64,000 bases of DNA from Cavia porcellus. Its lineage: Eukaryota > Chordata > Mammalia > Rodentia > Caviidae. A program made the position numbers and the translations under genes. This document shows positions 55,944-64,000 of this stretch, piece after piece. Position 1 is the stretch's first letter. The number at the start of each line of letters is the position of its first letter. The notes beneath the pieces were generated by a model, which saw only the letters and a list, made by a program, of their open reading frames with translations, had not been told where the DNA came from and did no database searches. The stretch lies in the NCBI RefSeq assembly GCF_034190915.1, contig NW_026947484.1:212548657-212612656 (forward strand), given 5' to 3'.

Positions 55944-56076
55944 AGTTTCCCTTCTTGCTATGAGACTGTCCAACTTTGGAATCGAGAGTAAACAAATGAG
56001 CTTAAGAGTAAATAAGTTAAGTTTCCTTTTTTGCTAGGAGCTTGTCCAAATTTGGAATTAAGAGTAAATAAGTGAC
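55944..56076. repeat. 76-bp imperfect tandem duplication
   Basis: AGTTTCCCTTCTTGCTATGA.. at 55,944 returns as AGTTTCCTTTTTTGCTAGGA.. at 56,020. Both copies run through GTCCAA(C/A)TTTGGAAT and AGAGTAAA(C/T)AA. Confidence 0.85.
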
Positions 56077-56084
56077 CTTTTTCC

Positions 56085-56870
56085 CTTCCACATTGTTGGT
56101 AGGAATGTAAACTAGTATAACCATTATGAAAATCAGTATAGAGATTCCTCAAAAAACTATTACTAGAAATCCCATTCAACCCAGCTAGTTTCCCTCTAGC
56201 TATCTTCTGGACAGGGTTAAACATAACATATTACAATAATATATTTATAGTCATGTTTATAGCAGCAGAATTTATAATAGCTAAATCTGGGAGGTGGCCT
56301 TATATTTCTATTAATAGGTAAATGGATAGAGACAGCATCATTTTTGTGATTGTTTTTGTTTTCTTGACACAGTTTTCCTGTACAGTTCAGGCTGCCCTTG
56401 AGCACACTATATAGTCCTGGTTGGCCTGGAACTAATGGCAATTCTCCTGCCTCAGCCTCCTAAATTCTGGGTTTACAGGTGTGTATCACTGTGCCTGGAA
56501 AATGGATAATGTAGTATTTATACACAAGGCAGTACTACTCTGCCATAAAGAAAGATAAAAGAAACATTTATAGGAAAATAAATATAACTTGAGACCATAA
56601 TATTAAATGATAAATCAGACACATAAGCTCAAATATTGCCTAGTTTTTCTTATATGAGAAATTCAAAATATAAATAAAGAGCAAAGTAAAAATAGATAAT
56701 AAGGACTAGGTAGGCAGATCCTGCAAACGGAAGACGTAGAGGGAGGAGGGCAGAAGGGGAGGGAAATGGTTCAAAAAAGAATTAAGATGTGTTACATACA
56801 CGCACCAACTTTCCACGAGGAATATAAGAACTACAAACAAAACTTTTACTAGTAAAAATTCCTTAAAAAA
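56085..56870 (+). mobile_element. Old L1 ORF2 end and 3'UTR, sense
   Basis: CCACATTGTTGGTAGGAATG, GTTTATAGCAGCAGAATTTA, then after the B1 AAGGCAGTACTACTCTGCCA and, in the 3'UTR, the purine tract GAGGGAGGAGGGCAGAAGGG at about 56,738. No open frame. Opposite orientation to the L1M on its left, so a separate insertion. Confidence 0.8.
56345..56499 (-). repeat. B1-type SINE, antisense, with internal duplication
   Basis: TTTCTTGACACAGTTTTCCT, TTCAGGCTGCCCTTGAGCAC, a second CTGGTTGGCCTGGAACTAAT and TTTACAGGTGTGTATCACTG. AAATGGATA at 56,320-56,328 and 56,500-56,508 is the likely target duplication within the L1. Confidence 0.85.
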
Positions 56871-57020
56871 CCAAACTAACAAAAGCTTCCTTTTAAAAAG
56901 TTCTCCAAATATATTTGAGATAGAGTGATATTTCTCAAACATTTGAGTACATTTTATGGTGAAGTCCTCTAAAACAAAAATTTTCTCAGTAGGAAAGTTT
57001 TATTTAAAAATTCAGTCTCC

Positions 57021-57190
57021 TAACTGGGTGTGGTGACATGAGTCTGCTCTAATCACAGCACTTGGAAGGCTGAGGCAGGAGGATCACCAGGAGTCTGAGA
57101 CCAGCCTGGGCTACAAAGCGAGCTCAAGGCCGTCCTGAACTGCATAGTGAGACTGTCTCAAAAAGACAAAAAACAAACAAACCAAAAAAC
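57021..57190 (+). repeat. B1-type SINE, sense
   Basis: AACTGGGTGTGGTGACATGA (A box), GGCTGAGGCAGGAGGATCAC, GAGACCAGCCTGGGCTACAA and GTGAGACTGTCTCAAAAAGA with an A/C-rich tail. CAGTCTCCTAA before and CAGTTTCCTTAA after are a plausible duplication. The middle carries a second copy of GCCGTCCTGAACTGCATAGTG, the duplicated B1 form. Confidence 0.9.
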
Positions 57191-57195
57191 CAAAA

Positions 57196-57785
57196 AAACA
57201 GTTTCCTTAATAAATGTGGAAGTATTCATATAGGTTTTATTTCTTCTTAATTTTTTTACAATCATTTTTATGCATGAAACACCCTATTATTTGCCTTTGC
57301 ATGCATATTCTTATAGGACAAATTCCTAGAAGAATCTAAGGACAGGCCCACTTTCAAGGTTTCTCTTACAGAATATCTCGTTATTCCCAGGAAGCACTGT
57401 TAACGTTTTCTAACCCCTTTCTGTCTCTAGAGTCATGCCATCGGTCTAAGCCTAGCTGACACGCAGGCAGCCTGTCCCTGGGATTGGGAGATCTCGCCTT
57501 TCTGAGCCTCAGCCTCAGGAGGAGGTTGGCGGAGTGAGCCTGGACTAAGTCAAAGCATGTCACAGCGCAGGAACTGAGCTGCTTTTCCCTCTTTGTTCCC
57601 GGTGACTTCCGACCCCTCAGAACCCAGTCATAACACAGGGAAGAGTTTGGGAACAGCCAGTTTTTGTCTGCCCTGTGGATGCTCCGCCTCGATCTTGTAC
57701 CTCACTTTGGAATGAGACATCTATTGACTCTTGGCCTCTCAGCCTCTAAGCTGCTCCCCTCTGACATCCTGATACTCTCATATTA
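57196..57785. other. Unique sequence, no gene recognised
   Basis: Slightly GC-richer from 57,400 to 57,660. No family or gene recognised. Confidence 0.45.
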
Positions 57786-57872
57786 TTTTGCTTGTTTGCT
57801 ACTGGGAATCGAACTCATGACCTCATGTTTGTCAGACTGGCGCTGTGCCTCTGAGCTAGATCCCTGGCCTTG
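57786..57872 (-). repeat. Old tRNA-derived SINE, antisense
   Basis: CTACTGGGAATCGAACTCAT, GTTTGTCAGACTGGCGCTG and CTGAGCTAGATCCCTGGCC; diverged and without a clear duplication. Confidence 0.75.
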
Positions 57873-58259
57873 TTACTGTTATATATTTTTAAAAAATTTT
57901 TTTAACCCAAGTACATTTATTAGAAAAGAAGTAATAAAATATCCTCATATCTTTCCTTGAAAAATTAAAAAGGAAAGACAGAATGAAACCAAAAATGAAT
58001 AGAAGAAAGTAATAATCAGAAAACACAATCCCTTATCAAACTGCCAAAATCATCTTTCATATAGATTAGCATTTTGATTCTTACATTTCCGTAAAAATAA
58101 AAGACTCAGAATAGTCTAAACAACTTTGATAAAGGAACAAAATTAGAGCTCTATTTCTTCTTGTATCAGTCCTAATTAGTTACTTTGATTTTTCAGTTAG
58201 TATATTTCACCTTATTTAATGTTATAAAATCAATTATATTATATTTATGTAGTTTTAAT
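57873..58259. other. AT-rich sequence, no gene recognised
   Basis: A-rich wording (ACAGAATGAAACCAAAAATG, AATAGAAGAAAGTAATAATC) hints at a decayed antisense L1 3'UTR of the tandem-unit type, but I cannot align it securely. Confidence 0.35.
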
Positions 58260-58985
58260 TTTAGCTCCTGCTAGTAATTTGTGCTAACTCTTCCTGACGA
58301 ATCTTTCTAGGTGTTTGTTAACTCGATTAATATTTTTAAAAAACCAGCTATGGCTTTGTTGATTTTCTCTATTTTATATTTATTTTCTATTTCATTGCTT
58401 TCCTCTTATGCTTATTATTTCTTTCCTCTATGATTTTATTTTTTAGTGTATGTTAATTATACTGAATATTGTTTTACATTTTGACAATTATATAACCTAC
58501 TTTGATCCTAACCATTCCCTATTATGTTTAATTGCTATTTGCTAACATCTTGACATAAATACTTATGCCATTGATCTTCATCCATTTTTCTTTTCAAATT
58601 TTCCTATTTAATGCTATAGTGTCCCTTCAAAGTATGGTTTTAGCTGAATTCCAGAAGCTTTGATACATTGCTTTTACTAATACTTAAAATGTTCTAATTT
58701 CTAATTCTTTTTATTCATTATTTGATCTTTGGGTTTAGAAGTGTATTGCTTCTATTTCATACTTGAAGATTTAGAAACCTACATTTGGTTATTGATTTTT
58801 TACTGAATTTCATTGTGGCGAAGGACCATATACTGACTCATTCTGAGCTGTTGGAACACGTTGCAGCTAGCTTAGCACTGGTACTGTGATACATGGCCAA
58901 TTTTGGCGAACTTCCCATGTGCACATCAGGGTTTATTCTGTACTTGTGCACAGAATATGTGTTCTTATTTCTTGTGTCTTTAATC
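58260..58985 (-). mobile_element. Ancient L1M ORF2 fragment (endonuclease/RT side), antisense
   Basis: AAAAACCAGCTATGGCTTTG, TTCCAGAAGCTTTGATACAT, GAATTTCATTGTGGCGAAGG and CCATGTGCACATCAGG are reversed L1 ORF2 phrases in collinear order. Confidence 0.8.
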
Positions 58986-59835
58986 TTTTATATTCTCATC
59001 TACTTTGGTTTTTGTAAGGATATCATTCACATGGCATAATATCTACCCTTTAAACATAAACTTCAGTAGTTTTTAGTATTAATAAAATGACACAACCATT
59101 TTCTAATTCCAGAATGTTTGCATAGCCTCGAAGAGAAACTTTCATTTCTTCCTTCCTTTAGACTTTGGCAACCACTAGTTCATTTTCTGTATCTAAAGAT
59201 TTACTTATTCTGAACATTTCAGAAAAACAAAATTTAAAGGTGATTTCTGTGCCTGGAATTTTTCACTAAGCATAATGTTTTTGCAGTTCACCTAGGTCAG
59301 TGCATATATCCATAGTTATTAATCTATATGGCAAAATAATATTCCCTTGAATGGATATATCACATCATTTTTATTTATCCACTAGTGGATGGATATTCGG
59401 ATTATTTCCACTTTTTGGCACTTATGGATAATGCTACTATAAATGGTTGTGTATAAAGTGTGTGAATGTATATTCTGCTGTCTTGGGTGTATATTTCAGG
59501 ATCACATGGTAGCTCTAGGTCTACTTACTGAGGAACTTCTAGGCTGTTTCCCAAGCCTGTGCCCCTTTATGTCCTCCCCAGCAGGGTAGATGTGTTCAGG
59601 TTTCTCCCCATTCTCACCAACTCATATTATTACTTATTACATTTTCGTTGTTCTAGTGGTGTGTGAAAAAGCAGCTTGTGCCTTTGATCTGCATTTCCCT
59701 AATGACTAGTGACACAGGAAATCTTTTTATATGTTTATTATTTGTTTATCTTCTTTGGAGAACTGTTTATTCAATTTTTAAAATTTTAATTGAGTTATTT
59801 TTAATACGGTCATTGTCCGTCTAATTGTTGGGGTG

Positions 59836-60378
59836 TGTCTTAGTTACTTTTCTTTTTTGCTTAAACAAAATACATGACACTCAGTGTTAAAGGAGGGAAG
59901 GTTTATTTTGGCCCACAGTTTGGAGAGGTTTCAGCCGTGATCAGCAGGCTCCAAGGCAGGCTTGCATGGCGAGAAGTGAGAAACAGTTCATGACAGGCAG
60001 AAGATGACAAAAACAGCAAGCAGTAAGTGACATCACAGCAGCCCTCTTTCTGTCCCTTATATTTTATCCAGGCTGCATGCCCTTAGGGCACATAGTTCTT
60101 ACTCCAGGGTGAGGTACCCTTAATCCTACCCAGAGCTATGCAAAACCAAACTGCGGGCTAATTACTAATCGCACTCTTTTTTTTTGTCTTTTTCCTTTTT
60201 TATCGGTACCAGGGATCAAACTCATGACTGCCTGCTTGCAAGGCAGGCACTTATGCCGCTGAGCTAAATCCCCAGCCCCCAGTCCTCAGGATCTCATACT
60301 CTAGGTCTAGTATCTATGAAAAACCCCACCTATGACCACATAAGTGTTTGGGGGGACATCTAGATGCAAGCCATAACA
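59836..60378 (-). repeat. Solo MaLR LTR, antisense, with a SINE inside
   Basis: TGTCTTAGTTACTTTTCTTT at the left, AAGGTTTATTTTGGCCCACA (inverted AATAAA), AGGCTCCAAGGCAGGCTTGC, and ATGCAAGCCATAACA at the right, parallel to the LTRs at 14,841 and 16,711. A SINE at 60,174-60,280 interrupts it. Confidence 0.87.
60174..60280 (-). repeat. ID-like tRNA-derived SINE, antisense
   Basis: T tail, TTTTATCGGTACCAGGGATC, CTTGCAAGGCAGGCACTTAT and CTGAGCTAAATCCCCAGCCC; near-consensus. I see no convincing duplication. Confidence 0.93.
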
Positions 60379-60676
60379 GGATATGAGTATACTTTAGATA
60401 TTCTGGATATTTGGCCTTTATTAGATATTTGGTTTGCAAATATTCTATTTGATAGAATGCCTTTTTGCTTTCTTGAGCCATACTGACTTTTTTCCTACTA
60501 GTTTTAAAGTTACTGAGTAAAGTGTGTTAAAGTCTATTATGCTTATAGATTTTAAATTTTTCTTTGTAGTGTGAATTTCTGAGGTTTATTGGAAACATAC
60601 AGAAATAGTGTTAAAATACCTTGCCACTATATTGATATTTTTATTATAATGAAATGTCATTCATTTTTAAAACGTT

Positions 60677-60752
60677 TTTTGTATTGGCAATTGAACTTAG
60701 GACCTCATGCTTGCTAGGTATGCACCTTGCCACTGAGCTATATCCCTGCTCT
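60677..60752 (-). repeat. Old tRNA-derived SINE, antisense
   Basis: TGTATTGGCAATTGAACTTA, TGCTTGCTAGGTATGCACCT and CACTGAGCTATATCCCTGC; the older ID-type head. Confidence 0.75.
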
Positions 60753-61365
60753 AAACTTTATTTTTTGTTAGCATATATTTTTCATACATATTGATCACAT
60801 TCGTCAGAGTGAGTTTGTACCAGTACATGATAGATCTTAATTCTATTTTCCCCGTGTCCTTCCCTATCCTCAACTCCTACTCCCGTCCCCATTTACAAAA
60901 ACTTTGTTTCCATTATTTTCATTCTATTTTTCCTTTTCCTTCCTTTCCTTTGCCCTCCCTCTCCCCTTTCCCACTTCCCATTTAAACATTTTCTTTCTAC
61001 TTTCTAATGTCAATCATCCATTTATGCTTTTTGTTTCTCATACAAGAGAAACAATGCAATATTTAAGCGTATGTGATTTACTTCGCTTAAAAGTTTGATC
61101 CCAAGATATATCCAGTTACCTAAAAATGCCTCAAGTGTATTCTTCTTTGTGGCAGAGTGGTACTTTACTATATGTAAAAATTGCATTTTCTTTATTCATT
61201 CATCTATTGGTGGGCATCTAGGCTATTTCCAAGATTCAGTTATTACAAATTATGCTGTTATAAACATGGGTGTGCATGTATCACTGTGCTATAATACTAT
61301 TTACTCTTTCAGGAAGATATGTAGAAAGTGAATAGCTAAGACCAATGAAATATCTAGTTTTAGTG
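60753..61365 (-). mobile_element. L1 3'UTR and ORF2 end, antisense
   Basis: Reversed 3'UTR with a pyrimidine-rich block (60,900-60,975), the same type as at 36,546 (shared GTTTCCATTATTTTCATTCT-like wording and 'ttttctttctactt' after it). ORF2-end phrases follow (GCATTTTCTTTATTCATTCA; TGCTGTTATAAACATGGGTG). It breaks off near 61,365, where another L1 tail begins. Confidence 0.75.
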
Positions 61366-61495
61366 TTTTTTTATTTAAAAATGGTGGTTATATTGCATGT
61401 TGTTATCCTCACAGTAATTGCTCAGGCTGCCAGATACAAACATGTAAGACAGATCAAACAGTATAATTTCCCTTTGAGCACTTTCTTTCCCTTTT
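61366..61495 (-). repeat. Short L1 3'UTR, antisense (start of a second L1)
   Basis: ATTTAAAAATGGTGGTTATA, TGCATGTTGTTATCCTCACA and GACAGATCAAACAGTATAAT form a short reversed 3'UTR before a second ORF2 end. Confidence 0.6.
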
Positions 61496-62719
61496 ACTAT
61501 ATCTATTGTAACTTTTGCTACTATAAACATGGGTGCATATATATTGCTGTGGTATGATGTTTTCTATTATTTTGGGAAAATGCCCTAAAGGGGAATAACT
61601 GGGCTGAATGGAACCTCTACTCCTAGTTTTTTGAGCAATCTCCACACTGATTTCCACAGTGGTTGTACCAGTCTACACATCACCAACAATAGAGAAGTGT
61701 TCCATTTTCCCCACAGCCCCACCAGCATTGGTAATTGGTTAATTTCTTGATGTTAGCCATTCTTTTTGGAGTGAGATGGAATCTCAGTGTTGTTTTAATT
61801 TGCATTTCTCAAATGACCTGTGATGTTGAACATTTTTTCATGTATTTATTTGCCATTTATAATTCTTCATCTGAGAGTTTATTCATCTCAGATGCCTATT
61901 TTTGTACTGGCTCTTTAAATTTGAGGGTCTGATTTTTTTCTTTATGCATTCTACATATAGGTCCTTTGCCTAAGGATAGTTGGCTAAAATCTTTTCCCAA
62001 TCTGTGGGGGTTTTACTTCACTCTGTTAGTGATTTCTTTTGATGTGCAAAACCTTTACTAAAACTAGATCCCAGTTGTTGAATCTTTAAAATTCTTAAAC
62101 TCTTGGCCAAGCCCTGTGTCCTTGAGATTTCTATCTACTTTGTCTTCCAGTAGATTGTGTTTCTGTCTTAATATTTAGATCTTTGGTTCATTTTGACTTT
62201 AGTTTAGTGCATGATTATAGGCATGGGTCTAGTTTAGGTCTTTGGCATGTAGAAAGGCAGTTTTTCAAACACCATTTATTAAAGAGGCTATCTTTCTTCC
62301 ATGAGCATGTTTGGCCCCTTTGTCAAAGATAAGGTGGTGGAGTGTCTCTGTAGCTGTGTCTGTATCTTCTGTTCTGTTCCATTGACCATTCTGATTTTTA
62401 TCACAGTAGCTTTGTAGTATAATTTCAAGCTGGGGATTGTGATGCCTCTTGTCTTGCCTTTGTTGCCCAGGATTGCCTTTGCTATTCTAGGTCTCTTATG
62501 GTTATACATGAATTTTAGGATGTTTTCACTTGACATGTGAGATATGCTAATAGTATTCTAATCAGGATTACATTAAATCTGTATAACAGTTTTGGAAGTA
62601 TGACAATCTTCACAAGGTTGGTTCTTCCTATCCATGAGCAAGGGATATATTTCCATTTCTGCATTTCTCTTCAATTTCTTTTTCCAGAGTGCTGTAATTC
62701 TCAATGTATAAGCCATTTT
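61496..62719 (-). pseudogene. L1 ORF2: L1 ORF2 C-terminal and connection region, antisense
   Basis: Reversed ORF2: TGCTACTATAAACATGGGTG, GAGTGAGATGGAATCTCAGT, TTTTCCCAATCTGTGGGGGT and AAGGTGGTGGAGTGTCTCTG. On the minus strand 62,536-62,288 reads [20 protein letters not shown], equal in type to [20 protein letters not shown] of the sense L1. Interrupted at 62,720 by another L1 tail; continues at 63,373. Confidence 0.88.
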
Positions 62720-63372
62720 TTCTTTTTTAAAAAATTTATTTTAAAAAGAATAAAACTAAGCAAAGTAAAACAGAGTAAAGCCAATAAAAACAAAGACAGT
62801 GTAACAGGATTTCAAAACAAAACAATAGGAAATCAACAATGGTTACCATAATGCTTCTTGTTGTCTTCAAAATAGCTATCCATATCTTCAGACATAGTAA
62901 AATAAAACAAAACTGAACAGAATAGAATCAGTGAAAGCAAAACAGTGAATGCAATACAGGATTTCAAAACAAGATAATAGTAAACACGAAATAGCTACCA
63001 TAATATATCTTGTTATCTTCAAAATAGCTGCCCATGCCATAATAAAAATCAAACAAGATAAAACAGAATAAAACCCAACCAAACAAAAAATGAGAATGAT
63101 ACAGGATTTTGAAACAAGATAATAGGGAATTAACAATGGCTACCACCTTCAGAAGGAGATCACTGATGTATGCTACACTGTGTATTGCTGTCTTCTGAAT
63201 AGATGATCAGACTACCAGCTTTAAGCCTGCAAAGTCAGTGAAACGCTAAACACTACAAGCATTGTCATATTTTACCTCATTAGCTCTCATCACAGCCTGT
63301 GTTTCTCTGGATCAGCTGATGGTTTACCAGGTGGAGACACTGGCTCTTCTTCTCTCCCTGCCTGCATGCTGA
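62720..63372 (-). mobile_element. 5'-truncated L1 3'UTR inserted in an L1, antisense
   Basis: T-rich start, then the tandem-unit 3'UTR (TTCAAAACAAAACAATAGGA; GGTTACCATAATGCTTCTTG; TCAAAACAAGATAATAGTAA) and part of the GC-rich block. The flanks AATGTATAAGCCATTTT (62,703-62,719) and AATGTATAAATCTTTT (63,373-63,388) are the target duplication with few changes, and the host ORF2 resumes directly. Confidence 0.88.
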
Positions 63373-64000
63373 AATGTATAAATCTTTTACTTCCTTTGTT
63401 AGATTGATTCCTAAGTTATTTCATTTTTTTGTGTGTTATTGTGAAGGGTGTGGTTTCCCTAATTTCTCTCTCAGTGAGTTTGTCATTTGTGTGTACAGGA
63501 ATGCTATTGACTTTTGAGTATTGACGTTGGGCTCATTTATGCTGCTGAACTTGCTTAGTAAGTCTAGAAGCCTGTTGGTGGAGTTTTTGGGGTCTTTCAT
63601 GTAGAGTATTATGTCATGTGAGAAAAATGATAATTTAATGTCTCCCTTTCTTATCCTTATTCCATTTATTTCTCTCTCTTGTCTAATTTCTCTGGCTATT
63701 TCCAGAACTATACTGAATAGAAATGGTGATAGTGGACAACCTTGTCTTGTTCTTGATTTTAGAGTGAAAGCTTTCAGGGTTTGATCATTTAGTTGGATGT
63801 TTGTTTGTCATAGATGGTTTTTATCAGATTGAGGTAAAGGCCATCTGTTCTGATTTTCTCTAGGTTGTTGTTTTTTGTTTTTTGTTTATAGCAGAAATCA
63901 AACTCACAACCTCACACTTGTCAGTCAGGCGCTTGTGCTGCCAAACTAAATCCCTGGCCCTTCTCTAGGGTTTTACCATGAATGAGTGTTGGACTTAATC
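63373..64000 (-). pseudogene. L1 ORF2: L1 ORF2 reverse-transcriptase region, antisense, runs off the window
   Basis: AAATCTTTTACTTCCTTTGT, GTGTACAGGAATGCTATTGA, GACAACCTTGTCTTGTTCTT and CTTTCAGGGTTTGATCATTT are reversed palm-region phrases continuing the element from 61,496. Interrupted by a SINE at 63,870-63,960; the element continues beyond the end. Confidence 0.85.
63870..63960 (-). repeat. Old tRNA-derived SINE, antisense
   Basis: AGCAGAAATCAAACTCACAA, CTTGTCAGTCAGGCGCTTGT and CAAACTAAATCCCTGGCCC; duplication TTCTCTAGG at 63,856-63,864 and 63,961-63,969. Confidence 0.85.

Larger units (their letters stand above)
52560..55950 (-). mobile_element. Ancient L1M-type LINE, antisense, interrupted
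   Basis: Reversed ORF2 sequence in several blocks: 52,560-53,950 (TGAGTTTGAGCAACAGTGTA; GAGTTCTTTGTGTAGCCTGG), 54,330-54,860 (TTTTCCAGTCAACGAACATG; TTATTGCTCTGGTTATGTCC) and 55,600-55,950 (GTCCTTGTCTTGTTCTCTC; CACCGTTAAGTATGATATTTG; TGTTAATATGGAAAATTATA). The blocks are collinear with one L1, split by a SINE, a B1, another SINE and an LTR. No frame survives. Confidence 0.75.
58990..60676 (-). mobile_element. Ancient L1M 3'UTR and ORF2, antisense, interrupted by a MaLR LTR
   Basis: Reversed 3'UTR (GGATATCATTCACATGGCAT; TTTGGCAACCACTAGTTCAT) and ORF2 end (AAGCATAATGTTTTTGCAG; GGGTGTATATTTCAGGATCA; TGCATTTCCCTAATGACTAG) run to 59,830 and resume at 60,379 (TTAGATATTCTGGATATTTGG). The LTR at 59,836-60,378 sits inside. 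Its 3' end abuts the 5' part of the neighbouring fragment, so these are two L1 insertions. Confidence 0.8.

Overview
This is nuclear DNA from a placental mammal, almost certainly a rodent. The evidence is 7SL-derived B1 SINEs, many copies of a tRNA-headed ID-like SINE, L1 LINEs of several ages, MaLR (ERVL-type) LTRs, MIR and L2 relics and mammalian DNA-transposon fossils. The ID-like SINE has a distinctive 3' part (GGTACCGATAAAAAGGAAAA). Together with the non-murine style of the L1 and B1 copies this makes me favour a hystricomorph (guinea pig or mole-rat side) over a mouse-like rodent; that is an inference from memory of repeat styles. I find no rRNA, functional tRNA, CRISPR or bacterial-type gene.

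I find no protein-coding gene that I can name. The only exon-like unique sequence is at about 7,998-8,149: an open frame with a hydrophobic, probably membrane-spanning segment between splice-site-like borders. The other open frames are repeats, shadows of repeats, or short frames without supporting features.

Layout. 1-14.8 kb: mostly unique intergenic or intronic sequence with a few SINEs, an old antisense L1M piece, a MIR pair, and two miniature DNA transposons, one with a perfect 8-bp target duplication. 14.8-17.1 kb: an antisense LTR-internal-LTR MaLR element. 18.5-19.0 kb: an internally deleted Tigger/pogo-type transposon. 19.5-22.2 kb: old L1 and AT-rich DNA. 22,279-29,337: a near full-length sense L1 with tandem GC-rich 5'UTR monomers, decayed ORF1 and ORF2, a long repetitive 3'UTR and a clear target-site duplication. 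29.9-36.5 kb: antisense L1 3'UTR and a long ancient antisense L1M broken by SINEs, a B1 and a hAT-type MITE. 36.5-45.8 kb: a nested retrotransposon stack in which an antisense L1 was invaded by two L1 tails, three SINEs and, at 39,051-42,226, a sense 'half-L1' (HAL1-like) element that has ORF1 but no ORF2 and shares its 3'UTR with the full-length L1. 45.8-52.5 kb: more GC-rich, mostly unique DNA with MIR relics, a solo MaLR LTR and a MITE. 52.5-60.7 kb: ancient antisense L1M sequence interrupted by an old ERVL-type LTR, B1s, SINEs and a solo MaLR LTR. 60.7-64 kb: another antisense L1 stack with a nested L1 3'UTR insertion.

Functionally the window is a layered record of retrotransposition. The L1 type supplies endonuclease and reverse transcriptase. 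The HAL1-like element carries the same 3' end as that L1 and the SINEs have A-rich tails, so both were probably copied in trans by L1 machinery. The insertions whose target duplications can be read sit at A/T-rich sites of the kind L1 endonuclease uses. All reading frames seen in these elements are interrupted.
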